A DNA stretch of 64,000 bases from Chloranthus sessilifolius (GCA_021018995.1 CM037585.1:126756831-126820830); one strand, 5' to 3'. Shown: positions 46,507 to 59,005, counted from the first letter of the stretch. A program made the numbers and translations. Notes: generated from the sequence alone by a model not told the origin.

Positions 46507-47427
46507 TGTAACATCCCCAAAATTTTCCAAAGCATTGTGCACCGGCTAGGTGTGCGTGCCCAGCACGCGCTTGGTACCTGATTAAAATTAAAGGTAAACT
46601 AATTGGAAGTAAATTGGGTTTTATTTTAAATCTTTTGAATAGTGACTAACATATTATTTTGGTGTGTAAGCTTAATACCAAAACGAACCCACTTTGTATA
46701 AGACCCAACACACACCTTGGGAGAGCTTGCTACATTGAAGCAAGCCCTTTAGTTAAATACAAGGCTTCTCACCTAAGCCATTGTATTTGTATGAGAAATA
46801 GAAATTGAGAGAGAAAGGGAGGGAGCTTGAGAGAGGAGGAACTGATTCTTCTCCGCCATTCTTTGTCAATCTTCCGCGCAACCTTCTTTAATTATTATCG
46901 TGTGTCGTGGGAGATTGTAGATCTACGACGTATTTGTGATCCGTGGGCGAGAAGGAGGTCCGTCTCTCTGTAAACCCTCTTTTGTTTTTCCTTGAAACCC
47001 AAAACCTCCATCGATCTCAATCAAAGCTCTTCTTCTTCACTCAAGAGAGCTTTGGGTTGTTGTATATATCGCAAGGAATCGATCTATGACTCGGTTCTGA
47101 TTGAAAGAAAGAAAGGGGTTTCAAATCATGAGATGGATGTGAGGCGCAATGGCCGATTTCTTTCAATGCCGAGAACCGTGGGCGTGCATACTCGAAATTA
47201 GAAGGTAAGATTTGATTTAATTTGGTTAGAATTAGTTTAGTATTGATTTATGGTATGATTGGGAGTGTTTGCAAAGAGATTGAGGAGTTAGGGTGGAGAA
47301 AAATGAGTTTTGAAAAAGGGAAGAACGCACGCGCGAGTTGGAATTCGCGCGGGTGAAATGCCTTCAAAGGTTGGAATTCATGCGGGCGAAATTCCTTTAG
47401 AAAATAGGCAAAAAAATTTTGGAAAAC
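46507..47427 (+). mobile_element. Chromovirus-type LTR, left part (interrupted)
   Basis: It begins TGTAACATCCCC, the usual start of Tekay-like LTRs. A TATA-like ttgtataag lies near 46,695, followed by a leader-like region with GAGAG runs and AGGGTT-type sequence and a probable donor site near 47,203. At 47,428 it is cut by the LTR of element T1. The remainder should lie beyond T1, outside the window. A dyad (arms CGCGCGA and TTCGCGCG) lies near 47,330-47,351. Confidence 0.6.
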
Positions 47428-49848
47428 TGTGACGACCCGACTTTTCCAATCCCTCAGGTATAGGAAAGGCCGGTTCGCCAACCTATCGAATAAACGATAA
47501 GCCGGACAAACAGGGCACATATCAGAGTAAAGCGCAATAAATATCCATAGCTAAAATAAATGCGGAAGCAATTAAAAGTAAAGAACCACCGATGATGGTA
47601 TACCATCATCGAAACATGGCTCATAACAGAAATCAACGTCAAGTATAAACTATGATATCCAACTAAAATGGGCCCACAAATTCAAGTCTAACTCTCACTA
47701 CAAATAAGAAAATCAGTAAGTTCTATACTGGGAAAAACTCCTCAGGAGGGACCTCAAGCTCTTCCTCAGGCACGTAGTCAGGATCAGTCTCACAGCCCTG
47801 AATAGCCACGTCCAACACGAACACTCGTGACGTATAGTGAGTGAGCTAACCAACAAAGCTCAGTAGAAGAAAGACATCTACAGCATTTTACTTTAACTAA
47901 CATGGTTTCAAAACAAATATCGGAATATAGCTTGTCAAACATATAAGCAGATAATAAACTGAATTTAGGTGCAGAAATCATATGTAAGATTTATTTCTAA
48001 ATGTGTGAAAAAGCCAAGAATGTATGCAAAGGTTTCAGTGTCTTAGTTTCTCTAACTTCTATATGCAAAGTTCAGTAATTCATGACTTAATCCTCAACTT
48101 AAAATACCTCCCGAGTAAACTATATCTCGAGAGCAGGAATATAGCCGATGGGAACCCCTACCTACCATCGTCATTCATGAACCCTTTTTCAGGATGCAAC
48201 AAGCCCCTACGTAATGAGGAAACTTGTGCGTGAAATTGTTCGTGAATTTTGAGGGGTCGTTCAGGTCAATCATAAAACAAATGCAGATACTAATATAAAT
48301 CAGATGCAAGTCTCTTATACATAGTTCAGGTTCTTGATTTCAGATTTTCAGAGCTTAAGCAGATTTAGGTTTCAGGATTCAGGTAGATTTAGATTTTCAG
48401 TCATCTATATCAATTTCAATTTACAGATGTGATTTCAATGGCATATACAAGTTCAAAGATTTTAATTCAAAATATCTATGCGAATTAAAATAGAATACTG
48501 TAAAGATGAGATTCTCCTACCCAAAACTCGTAGTTATGCGAAGTCAAGCAAAGTCCTATTGATGGCCTCTCGCCCTCAATCTACATCACAATATACGTTC
48601 ATGCATTAAGATAAACTCTAATTACTAATAATATAGACCTATTTAAGCGTTTCCTCAAAAACAAGTCAAAACAGGCAAGTTGCGCCAATCCTAGAATTTG
48701 ACGTAACATTCTCATATATTTTTGACTATCAAGACGATTGATCCATGAGTTGGTCAAAACATAAAAGTTATAGCTTTTTCTATTAGCTTTCCAACACAAA
48801 AATAATCGTCTCAATCGGAGTTTGGGACAAAAAGTTATGACTAAAATACTAAGGCAATGTCGAAGTTTGGTGATACCTCGCTCGAGCGATGATAATAGCT
48901 CGCTTGAGTGATTTGACGTAACATTCTCATATATTTTTGACCATCAAAATGATTGATACATGAGTTGGTCAAAACATGAAAGTTGTATATTTTTCTATTA
49001 GCTTTCTAACTCAAAAAGAATCGTCTCAATCGGAGTTTGAGATAAAAAGTTATGACTAAAATACTAAGGCAATGTCGGAGTTCGAGGATACCTCGCTCGA
49101 GCGATGATAATAGCTTGCTCGAGCGAGCTACAGCGACGCAATTTCGCTGGTTTTCACCCGAATCGAAACCCATACATCCCAAAGTAAAACCCATGGCTAA
49201 TCTAATGATTTAATCAAAAAGTTTAATTAAAACGTACCTTTAATCTAAGGATTCCTAGATTAGAAATGAGTCACGCGAATGGAGCTTCGGAACGAAACCG
49301 ACAGGTTTCCTCAACGATTCGTGCCGCGATCGATCCCACGAGTTCACAGAGACAACTCCAACATGCCCCCAATGATCTCAGCCTCTCCCAATAGCCAACT
49401 ACGAATCCAAGGTTGATTCAAGTTCTTTCTAAGGTTTAAGTGTTTTCAACAAAGAGGATTCTAGAGAAGGAGGTTTTCTAAACCGATCTCCTACGATGAT
49501 TGAAGAAGAGAGAAGACGGAGTTTCACACGGTTGGGTAACTATCCTCTCTTAACAAAACCTAGTATAATACGGGAATGCAATTCCTTCTTATAATAGGAT
49601 TGCTCACAAAGTAAAACACACACACACATCTTATGTATTATTCACTTCTAATTTTAAAACTCAAGTCCGGTGTTGAGCGGCTACATCGAGGTCGGTGCAC
49701 AACTTTCGCACGAGGGTCCAAATGGGCTCTAAATTAAAATCTGTCCGCACAATCACATCTAGATAAAAATCTAAAATAAATGGTGACGCTGGTGTCGAGC
49801 CAATACACACATGGTCGGGCCTAACTCGGTTCAAAATACGTCTTTACA
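47428..49848 (-). repeat. 3' LTR of T1, about 2.4 kb
   Basis: It starts TGTGACGACCCG and ends CGTCTTTACA on the plus strand. The left flank is AAAAC, the expected 5-bp target repeat, whose partner lies outside the window. The matching 5' LTR part is 57,898-59,005. It contains a 215-bp tandem duplication and TCGCTCGAGCGA palindromes. Confidence 0.92.
48696..49125. repeat. 215-bp tandem duplication in T1 LTR
   Basis: atttgacgtaacattctcat begins at 48,696 and again at 48,911. Each copy ends with the motif cctcgctcgagcgatgataa and a second TCGAGCGA-type dyad. The two copies are about 93 percent alike by eye. Confidence 0.92.
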
Positions 49849-49863
49849 TTCTACCCTCCTTAG
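49849..49863 (-). other. Polypurine tract of T1
   Basis: The minus strand reads CTAAGGAGGGTAGAA directly before the LTR start TGTAAAGACG. Confidence 0.8.
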
Positions 49864-50495
49864 GAATTTTCGCCCTAAAATGTACCTGGTAAGCTAAACC
49901 GAATCATGTAAGTCCTTATCCTAACACCAGTATAAAGCAAAATCGCAACAGTCTAAAGTCTAAAAGAACTTTGGTCGCGATGTGGTAGGCATCACTAAGC
50001 ACGCTTTCAAGGGTCGGGATCCGTAGTAACCTGGATGTACTGCGTGTGGCATCCCATACTGCCATAGAGGATTGCATCCGTACATGGATGCATACCTTCC
50101 CAAGTGTCACGTGCCTGGAAACATACTTCACCATGACACAAAACTAGCACACACACCTACCTCACCCTTTTGGTAATTATTTGAGCGAAATTTGATGTCG
50201 TAATCGAATACTTATTCAGAAGCATGATCACATGCCTAGTAACATGTTCTAACTGATAACACGGGTTCCAACAGACATACGGTTCTAACCGAGAATGAAT
50301 AAATATGACATTTAAGATTTTATTGTGTGATCGTTATAGATATATATGTAAAGCATCGATGTTATGAACCAATTTAACATTGAAGATTTTGAAGAAATTC
50401 TCCCTTTTTTTATTTTATTTTATTTTAAAGAAGCAAATTCAAGAATTTAAAGGTACGTATGGTTTTCTTACATAACTATAGTTTACAATATACCT
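49864..50495 (-). other. 3' untranslated part of T1
   Basis: Non-coding stretch between the end of pol and the polypurine tract. No other feature is seen. Confidence 0.7.
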
Positions 50496-52086
50496 TCACT
50501 CAAAAAGTTGTGGAAATTGCTCGCGAATCTCCGCTTCACGCTCCCATGTGGCTTCCTCTGAAGAATAGTTCCGCCACTTCACGAGTACTAAGGGAATGCT
50601 CTTTGCCCGTAAGATTTGTTCTTTACGATCCAAGATTCGTATCGGTTCCTCAACCAAGGATAGGTCTTCTTGGAGCTCAATGGGCTGGTAGTCCAATACG
50701 TGAGTCGGGTCCTTAACATATCTTGGTAACATGGACACATGAAACACGTTGTGCATTTCCGATAGCTGTGGTGGCAAGGCTACTCGATAGGCAACCTCGT
50801 CGACTCGGACCAATACCTCGAAAGGTCCAACATAGCGTGGACTCAGCTTCCCACGCTTCCCAAAACACATCACGCCTTTTGTAGGAGAGATTTTGACAAA
50901 TACGTTATCTCCCACCTTAAACTCAACATGGTTTCTTTTCAGATCAGCGTAGCTCTTCTGACGACTTTGAGCAATGCGTAGTTTCTCACGGATTAACCGA
51001 ACTGTCTCGGTTGTATTCTCCACGATCTCGGGACCTAAAATGAGTTTCTCACCCACTTCTTCCCAATTAAGCGGAGACCTGCACCGTCGTCCATACAAAG
51101 CTTCGTAGGGTGCCATGCCGATGCTAGCCTGGTAACTGTTATTGTAGGCGAACTCGATCAGCGGTAAATGTTGGTCCCATGACCCCTGAAAATCCAACAT
51201 GCAAGCACGTAACATATCCAACATGCAAGCCCATCGGTCTGAGGATGGAATGCTGTACTATAATCGAGCCTAGAGCCCATCCTTCTTGAAATCGTTGCCA
51301 AAACTGAGATGTGTACATCAGGTCTCTATCGGATACGATACTGACCGGTATACCATGCAGCCTAACTATCTCTTTGATGTATAATTCTGCGAGCTTGTTG
51401 GTGGTATACGACGTATTATAAGGAAGGAAGTGTGCGGACTTAGTCAATCGATCCACAATGACCCAGATGGCATTGTATTTTCTTAATGTTCTTGGCAATC
51501 CCAAAATAAAGTCCATAGAAATGGCCTCCCATTTCCACTCAGGTATCAGTAGTAGTTGCAACAGTCTTGCCGGATTTCGATGATCCACCTTTACTTGCTG
51601 ACACACAAGATATCTCGAGACATACACAGCGACATCTTTCTTTAAACCCCTCCACTAGAAGCTTTTCTTTAAGTCCTGGTACATCTTGGTACTGCCAGGG
51701 TGAATAGCGTACATAGACTTATGAGCCTCTTCCAAAATAGTGTCCCGAAGCTCAGTACTAGTTGGTACGCATACCCGGTTTCTAAACAACAAAGTGTCAT
51801 CATCTTTGATAGAAAAATCTATTTTGCTTCCCCCAATCACATCCCGTCTGATAGCCATAAGTTCATCATCCGTCATCTTAAGTCTGCGAATGTTCTCATA
51901 GAGGGTGGAACGAATCACCAGCGTAGCCATTAATGCACCTGAACCTTTTACGTCAAATCTCATGCTACTTAGAGCCATATCTTCCAATAAATGCCATCGT
52001 CGCACCCTTGCGGTGAGATGTGATAACTGAGCAGAGAACTTTCGACTTAACGCATCTGCCACTACGTTTGCTTTCCCGGGGTACAA
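50496..52086 (-). pseudogene. T1 integrase and chromodomain region (fossil)
   Basis: Minus strand. The zinc module and spacer lie at 52,086-51,655 ([16 protein letters not shown] at the end of RNase H, then AHKSMYAIHPGSTKMYQDLK). The core is at 51,627-51,139 ([38 protein letters not shown]). The C-terminal part is at 51,224-50,496 ([20 protein letters not shown]), ending in a chromodomain, VLVKWRNYSSEEATWE. The chromodomain is the mark of the Tekay/Del branch and is thought to steer integration to certain chromatin. The region is broken. Confidence 0.94.
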
Positions 52087-52890
52087 TCATAATCTTTCAA
52101 GAACTCCATCCATCGACGTTGTCTCATATTCAACTCCTTTTGTGAGAAGAGATACTTGAGGCTCTTATGATCGGTAAATATATTGAAGGTCTCCCCATAA
52201 AGGTAATGCCTCCAGATCTTTAGAGCAAAAATCACTGCTGCCAACTCAAGATCATGCGTCGGGTAATTCTTCTCATGGTCTTTTAGCTATCTAGACCCAT
52301 AAGCAATGACTCTCTCATTCGGGTTAAGCACACAGCCTAAACCCCCATATGATGCATCACTGTATACTGCAAAGCCTCCCTTACCTGATGGTATAGCAAA
52401 TCTTGGCGCGATGAGTCAATCATTTCTTGAGTTCCTGAAAACTTTGCTCACACTGCTCTGTCCAATCAAATTTAATATTCTTCTTCGTAAGTTGTGTAAG
52501 AGGACCTGATATCTTGGAGAAGCCCTCCATAAACCTTCTGTAGTATCCTGCCAAACCGAGGAAACTACGAACCTCCGTAACGGTCTTTGACTGTTCCCAA
52601 TTCATCACTGACTCAATCTTGGCTGGGTCAATTGTAATACCGGTCTCAGAGATAACATGGCCTAGGAAACTGACTTGCTCAAGCCAAAACTCACACTTAC
52701 TAAGTTTTGCATATAACTGATGGTCTCTAAGGGTTTGTAGAGCCACTCGTAGATGTTGCTCATGTTCTTCTCGTGTCTTTGAATAGATGAGGATGTCGTC
52801 TACAAAAACTACTACAGACTTGTCCAAATGTGACTTGAATATCCGGTTCATCAAGTCCATAAATGACGCGGGTGCGTTTGTCAACCCAAA
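52062..52890 (-). pseudogene. T1 RT C-terminal part and RNase H region (fossil)
   Basis: The minus strand shows [15 protein letters not shown] (RT active site), [27 protein letters not shown] and [13 protein letters not shown]. RNase H follows, with [17 protein letters not shown] and [17 protein letters not shown]. The N-terminal half of RT lies on the other side of the solo LTR. The region is broken. Confidence 0.94.
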
Positions 52891-52895
52891 TGGCA

Positions 52896-55358
52896 TGTAA
52901 TAACCCAAAAAATCACGTCAAACGAGGACCTCGGGATCCGTGCCCGTTTGGTCTTAGGTTTGACCATGAGATAGTTCATTGATGAACTTAAGATGAGATG
53001 AGCGGATGTGAGGTGTGAACCAGTGTAGAAGAGTGGAGAGATAGAGAGGTGTGTAGAGTGACATACACCGATGTGTGTGTATGTGCTCCACACCGAGAAA
53101 AGAGATAAGATAAAAGGGTTAAAAACCCTAATTTTCATATTTTGGTTGTTGAGAGGAGTAAAGAAGAGAGAGAGAGAGAGAGAGAGGAGTAAAGGAGCTA
53201 GTGAGGAGTTATTGCAAGTTGTTGGAAGGGGATTTCTTGCGATCAAAGCGCCGGATTCGACGCGGGGGATCTGTTCAGACAAAAGCTGGAAACCCTAACC
53301 TTCCAACCCTACATTTAAATCAAATTGAGGTTGATTTAAGGTGAGATTCTTGTAAATAAATGGTGTAGATTTATAGAATAAATTATGGTTAAAATGGGTG
53401 GAAATTGTAGGAATATTGCTTAGAAAATAGCGAGAAAAGATTGGGGAAGAAACGACCAAAGAAGAATTTGAACACAGGATTCGACTAATCGAAATTGGGA
53501 TTCGATTAATCGAAATTCCCGAAGTTGAAAAGTCGAGATAACCACGAGTTCGACTAATCGAAATGAAATTCGATTAGTCGACTTTGAATTTCGACTAGTC
53601 GAGTTGGGTGTCGACTAGTCATTGAACCTCGGTGAGGAGTAAAAATGGGTTAAGAAAAATCGACCCGATCGAAATTGGATTTCAGTCGAGTAAGGATTTC
53701 GACTAGTCGAATTGGACTCGATTAGTCGATTTTGTATGTTCAATTAATTAAGGGAAAATTGACAAGAATAGGATTTCGACTAATCGATTTTGAGAATCGA
53801 TTAATCGAAATTGGACCTCGACTAATCGATTTTGAGAATCGACTAGTCGAGTTGGATTTCGACTAGTCGAACCAGGAGCTCGACTAGTCGACTGACTTAG
53901 TTTCGTTGACTTTTGATTCTTACTTCAAGACTCTAGGGGGGTCTTGAGACTTATTCATTACATCTTTTGTGATGTTTCGAATGTGTTTAATGGTATCATA
54001 GGTAATGCGTGTGAAAGTGGGCACAAGGAGCCGAGTGGGACCTTGATGCATTGAATCGATAGAGACCTAAGGTAGGGAACACCTTGAACATGTACTTTAT
54101 TTTACAAGAGCATGTATGTAGTGATATAGATTTCTATTCAAATATTTTCACTGCTTAAAGAATTGTGAAAAGTGTGGGTGTGTGTGACATTCATAAGAGT
54201 AAACTATTGAGCCATCCCCAGGGGATGAAGAAGTAAAGAGATAAGAGCATCAGGTGTGATGCAAGTAAATGGATACATCCCAGGGATGTATCCAAGGATT
54301 GAATCATGTTTGATAGGGCCTAACTGATATAAGATAGCACACTTACACGGTGAATAACTATATGTAAGGCACCGATATTTTTGTTATTTGAGGTTTGATA
54401 GGTTACCCCACCGACGTGGCGGGATATCCACGACTGACACGGCAGGATATCCGTGACCGATACGGCGGCGAAACCGTAGGCCAGTGCGGAGGCTTATCCG
54501 CACATAGTAAGCACACCCCAGGGGTGTTGATTGAGACAAGTGAAACCCCGCCACCAATCCCCAGGGGAAAGGGGCTTGGGTACTATATGGTATTCCCAGG
54601 GAATACATTAAAACTGTCTATATAGATGACGATGAAGGGTATCTCATCGGGGCTCGATGCTATATTGCTCGGGGATTACTTAAGTTGAAAGTTTAAGTTT
54701 TGCTTTAGGCCTTTTCAGCATTATTCATGAGTAAATGAAAACATAAGTAATCAACAGTAAAACGAATGCTTTCAAACCGTTTCATTAACAATTGCATAGA
54801 TACATCATGCATGGCATATCATAGAATATATGTGAGTTATAATTTATATGTTCAACAGTGTTTGTTCCCTATTGAGCTAGGATGTAGCTCACCCTATAGA
54901 CTATACGTCGCAGGTCCACTACTAGCGACTGCGGCTTGAGACGCCGATCCCGTGATCGGACCTTGCGGTGACGAGTTGGAGCCACCTCCAGAGGACTTCT
55001 TCTAGAGGACTCCGCTGTGCCACTTTGAGGGATTTTTACAGAGAGTTTTGTACGGCTTGGTATGTCAAGCCTTGATTTTGCGAAAACCATGTATATAAGG
55101 TTTTGGATTATTCTTTTGGGACGAACCATCCGTGATGAATTCTATCATCGATGGTTCGGATCGGTTCTCCATTCATGTAGGGGCATGAGGGTAGAACTGT
55201 CCTTTGGAAAGTTAATTAATATAGATTTAAATTCCGAAATTTCATTATAGTACTTTTTCATGCTGGATATACCAGTGTTCCGTGTTTAGCTAAGGGCACG
55301 GTCAAGATGATCGTGCTGATGGCACGGGTTTCGGGGTGCCGAAATCCGGGCTGTCACA
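52896..55358 (+). mobile_element. Solo LTR of the E3 family, 2,463 bp
   Basis: It starts TGTAATAACCC, ends CCGGGCTGTCACA and is flanked on both sides by TGGCA (52,891-52,895 and 55,359-55,363), a perfect 5-bp target-site repeat. No internal region is present, so it is a solo LTR left after recombination. It matches the LTR at 59,006-61,685 in the opposite orientation (about 80-85 percent by eye). It sits inside the RT region of T1. It contains a GA microsatellite (53,166-53,188), a leader-like region with a donor site near 53,340 and the palindrome array at 53,478-53,892. Confidence 0.95.
53478..53892. repeat. Palindrome array in solo LTR (TCGACTAGTCGA type)
   Basis: About fourteen copies of a 12-bp palindrome-like site, TCGA-NNNN-TCGA, with centre CTAG, CTAA, TTAG or TTAA, at spacings of roughly 15-40 bp. 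The outer TCGA arms are kept while the centre varies. Confidence 0.92.
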
Positions 55359-55363
55359 TGGCA

Positions 55364-55910
55364 TGACCAAGAACTCGTAGTGCCCATATCGGGTTCTGAA
55401 CGCTGTCTTCTGAATGTCTTCAGACTTAACTTTCAACTGATGGTAGCCTGACCTCAAGTCGATCTTCGAGAAGAACCTTGCTCCTTGTAACTGATCGAAC
55501 AGATCATCAATTCTTGGAAGTGGATAACGGTTCTTAATTGTCAACTTATTTAGCTGGCGGTAATCGATGCAAAGCCGCATTGAACCGTCTTTCTTCTTTA
55601 CAAATAGAACCGGTGCTCCCCAGGGTGACACACTCGGTCTGATAAAGCCCTTATCTAGCAGTTCCTGAAGCTGCTCCTTCAACTCTTTCAATTCTGCAGG
55701 CGCCATTCGATACGGAGTTTTTGATACTGGTTCAGTACCCGGCACTAACTCAATCGTAAACTCAATCTCCCTGTCAGGTGGTAATCCAGGTAGATCTTCA
55801 GGAAAAACATCTGAATACTCGCAAGCAATCGTAATATCTGTAATATTTTTCTTCTCCTCCTTATGATCTTGCAAGTAGGCCAGATAACCACAACACCCAT
55901 TCCTCATCAT
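55364..55910 (-). pseudogene. T1 RT N-terminal part (fossil)
   Basis: The minus strand shows [60 protein letters not shown] and [15 protein letters not shown], the first motifs of a Ty3/Gypsy RT, up to the point of the solo-LTR insertion. Confidence 0.95.
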
Positions 55911-56345
55911 GCGATGCGCTTTCGAATGGCGAGATAAACGGTATCACACAAGATTTGACTCATAAAATCGAAGATTTTCTCTTCTAGCGGAATGTTACAA
56001 TCTTTCGAAGACAATCCACGCTCGCATGGTAAGTAGATAACCAATCCATCCCTAGTATCACGTCGAACCCTTCCATGCTCAAAATGATCAAATCGCCCAT
56101 CGCCTCGTGGTCTTCGATCATCACAATCACTGATTGGCACATGGTACCGGTGCTCACTGAGTTGCCCGTAGGAATTGACACTGCCAAGATGAAATCAAGG
56201 GCCTTGGGAATGATTCCCAACTTCTCAGCGAACAATGGAGTAACAAAGAATGTGTAGACCGGGGTCTATCAACACTCGCTTCGGTTTTCCTTACATCGCT
56301 CCCCGATGCATAAAAAGGGTACCTTAGTTTAGACAAGCGTTTCAA
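55911..56345 (-). pseudogene. T1 protease region (fossil)
   Basis: The minus strand shows FDVILGMDWLSTYHASVDC and, upstream, ILMVLVDTGS-like remnants in decayed sequence, as in the chromovirus aspartic protease. The region is broken. Confidence 0.75.
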
Positions 56346-57726
56346 TTAAAGTTTCTAAGCATGTGTGTTCATCCATAACTTATTAACAAAATTTATTAAA
56401 TATCAAGCAATTATATATAACACATAAAATAAGAAGACATCTCAACTTTCAATAATACCTTGGATCACGTCGTTCGATGTTTCGGCTTCTTGAGCCATCA
56501 CGACATAAGCTCTTGAGCAAAGAGGGTCTGATCTCGAGTAGAAGCCAAACTAGTTCTTCCCTTGTCCTCCCGAGGACAATCCTTAACCATGTGTCCGATT
56601 GCCACACGAAAACACGCTCCAGTGTTCCTCCTACAATCCTCGGTCTTGTGTGGTTTCCCCCTTAGGCACATAGTGACCCGAAACAAAAGATGGTGCACGA
56701 GAGGATCCACATGCTGAAGCTCCACTAGCATTAGAACTCCCGTGGTAAATACGGATTGCACGGTGATGATCTTTGCCAATCTCGATAAGGGGTCGGTCGA
56801 AGAAAATGTTGGTTTAGAAAATGCAAAGTTGAATAAGGTTCATCTTTGGCGGCTTTGTAAACTTGGCCTCTTATTTTCATAAGTACTGTTGCCTTGTACA
56901 ACCCATCCTTGTTAATTTGTTGCTTCTCAAAAACCGCTTTTGAATTTCTTCCTCTGCTATGAGGGCCTTTGACAGTACTCCTCCATATGTTTTCATTTCC
57001 CACATAGCCACGCTCTCCTGTATACTCGGCCTAAGACCCAGCTGAAATTTTCTGGCCTTCATCATATCGGTGGCCACATGTTGAGGTGCAAACCTTGAAA
57101 GTCGCGTGAACTCATCTCCATACTCACGCACTGACATTGTCCCCTACTTCAGCTCGATGGACTGAACTTCCATCGATGCCCTAACGATCTTGGGAAAGAA
57201 ATCTTGATCGTTGAACGCCTTGATAAACTCAGCCCATGTCCAAGGAGTATTGGGAAACTCACGCTCCGGTGTCTAGCCACGGACTTCCACCATGGTCGGC
57301 TGTCCATCGGTTTGAAGGTTGCCCATCTAACCTTCTCGACATCGGTGCACTGAAGCACCTCGAAGATCTTTTCCATCTCATCTAACCAACCTTCAGCTTC
57401 CATCGGGTCGGTCTATCCAGAAAAATTTGGAGGTCTCATCCTCCTGAATTCGGCAAATCGATGATTGTTGTTGTTGTCCAGAAATCAGCTGTTTTGTTGG
57501 GCGATAGATCATTTGAGCCATAGATGCGGTCTCGAGCAATGTTGGTGGCCAGACTTTCCAACACTTGTTCCATTCTTTCACCCTGACCTCTAACAACTCC
57601 AGCTCCTATAGGGACTGCATTAGAACCGGATGCGAAGGCAACTCCCCTTGATGTACCGACACCTCCAGGAATGTCCTCTAAAGGCACCGCCCTAGCCCTG
57701 CCTCTGCCTCTAAATCTTGGGGCCAT
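56346..57726 (-). pseudogene. T1 gag region (fossil)
   Basis: The start is at 57,726 (MAPRFRGRGRARAVP, an RG-rich N-terminus common in Tekay gags). The gag domain follows (WLDEMEKIFEVLQCTD, MSVREYGDEFTRLSRFAP, MKARKFQLGLRPSI). A zinc-knuckle remnant lies near 56,590-56,660 (GACFRVAIGHMVKDCP). The region is broken. Confidence 0.88.
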
Positions 57727-57876
57727 CTTGATCCGTCATTGTGAACACCACAACATCACCAACATTGATTGTAAAGACAATCACAAACAAGATTAGTGAT
57801 TTTGGACCTAACGACATAACTCGATGCGAATCGCATCGGTCACTTTGGTTCTCATGAGTCCTTAGAGAATCTAAAA

Positions 57877-57893
57877 CCATAGCTTTGATACCA
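57877..57893 (-). other. Primer-binding site of T1 (initiator Met tRNA type)
   Basis: The minus strand reads TGGTATCAAAGCTATGG, complementary to the 3' end of plant initiator-Met tRNA, the standard primer of chromoviruses. Confidence 0.9.
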
Positions 57894-57897
57894 AGCA

Positions 57898-59005
57898 TTT
57901 AACCGACTTTTCCAATCCCTCAGGTATAGGAAAGGCCGGTTCGCCAACCTATCGAATAAACGATAAGCCGGACAAACAGGGCACATATCAGAGTAAAGCG
58001 CAATAAATATCCATAGCTAAAATAAATGCGGAAGCAATTAAAAGTAAAGAACCACCGATGATGGTATACCATCATCGAAACATGGCTCATAACAGAAATC
58101 AACGTCAAGTATAAACTATGATATCCAACTAAAATGGGCCCACAAATTCAAGTCTAACTCTCACCACAAATAAGAAAATCAGTAAGTTCTATATTGGGAA
58201 AAACTCCTCAGGAGGAACCTCAAGCTCTTCCTCAAGCACGTAGTCAGGATCACTCTCAAACTCGAATAGCCGCCAAGATCTAAACTCGTGACGATAGTTG
58301 AGTGAGCTAACCAACAAAGCTCAGTAGAAGAAAGACATCTAAGGCATTTTACTTTAACTAACATGGTTTCAAAACAAATATCGGAATATAGCTTGTCAAA
58401 CATATAAGCAGATAATAAACTGAATTTAGGTGCAGAAATCATATGTAAGATTTATTTCTAAATGTGTGAAAACAGTTTCAAGAACAGATCTGATGTTTGT
58501 GTCTTAGTTTCTCTAACTTCTATATGCAAAGTTCAATAATTCATGACTTAATCCTCAACTTAAAATACCTCCCGAGTAAACTATATCTCGAGAGCAGGAA
58601 TATAGCTGATGGGAACCCCTACCTACCATCGTCGTTCATGAACCCTTTTTCAGGATGCAACAAGCCCCTACGTAATGAGGGAAACTTGTGCCAGGAAATT
58701 GTTCAGGAATTTTTGAGGGGTCGTTCAGGTCAATCATAAAACAAATGCAGATACTAATATAAATCAGATGCAAGTCTCTTATACATAGTTCAGGTTCTTG
58801 ATTTCAGATTTTTAGAGCTTAAGCAGATTCAGGTTTCAGGATTCAGGTAGATTTAGATTTTCAGTCATCTATATCAATTTCAGTTTACAGATGTGATTTC
58901 AATGGCATATGCAAGTTCAAAGATTTTAATTCAAAATATCCACGCGAATTAAAATAGAATACTGTAAAGATGAGATTCTCCTACCCAAAACTCGTAGTTA
59001 TGCGA
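57898..59005 (-). repeat. 5' LTR of T1, first part
   Basis: The sequence follows 47,438-48,541 closely for 1.1 kb. It breaks off at TGCGA (59,001-59,005), where E3 is inserted. The missing 1.3 kb should continue beyond the right edge of the window. Confidence 0.93.

Larger units (their letters stand above)
47428..59005 (-). mobile_element. Ty3/Gypsy Tekay/Del-type chromovirus T1 (fossil)
   Basis: A minus-sense element with its 3' LTR at 47,428-49,848, then a polypurine tract, integrase with chromodomain, RNase H, RT, protease and gag. An initiator-Met-type primer site (57,877-57,893) and the first 1.1 kb of the 5' LTR follow. It was invaded by a solo LTR at 52,896-55,358 and, in its 5' LTR, by element E3 at 59,006, so its right end lies beyond the window. 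The visible LTR parts look about 95-98 percent alike, so it is fairly young. It is broken, with several (roughly eight to ten) breaks besides the two insertions. Confidence 0.92.

Noticed and set aside
46992-47201. 69-codon frame in the LTR at 46,507
   Set aside because: It lies in the leader-like region of the LTR, has no family resemblance and ends at the probable splice donor. It is most likely chance.
53110-53135. Telomere-like aaccctaa sequence
   Set aside because: Single aaaccctaa-type words in LTR leaders are common in plant 5' leaders. There is no tandem run.
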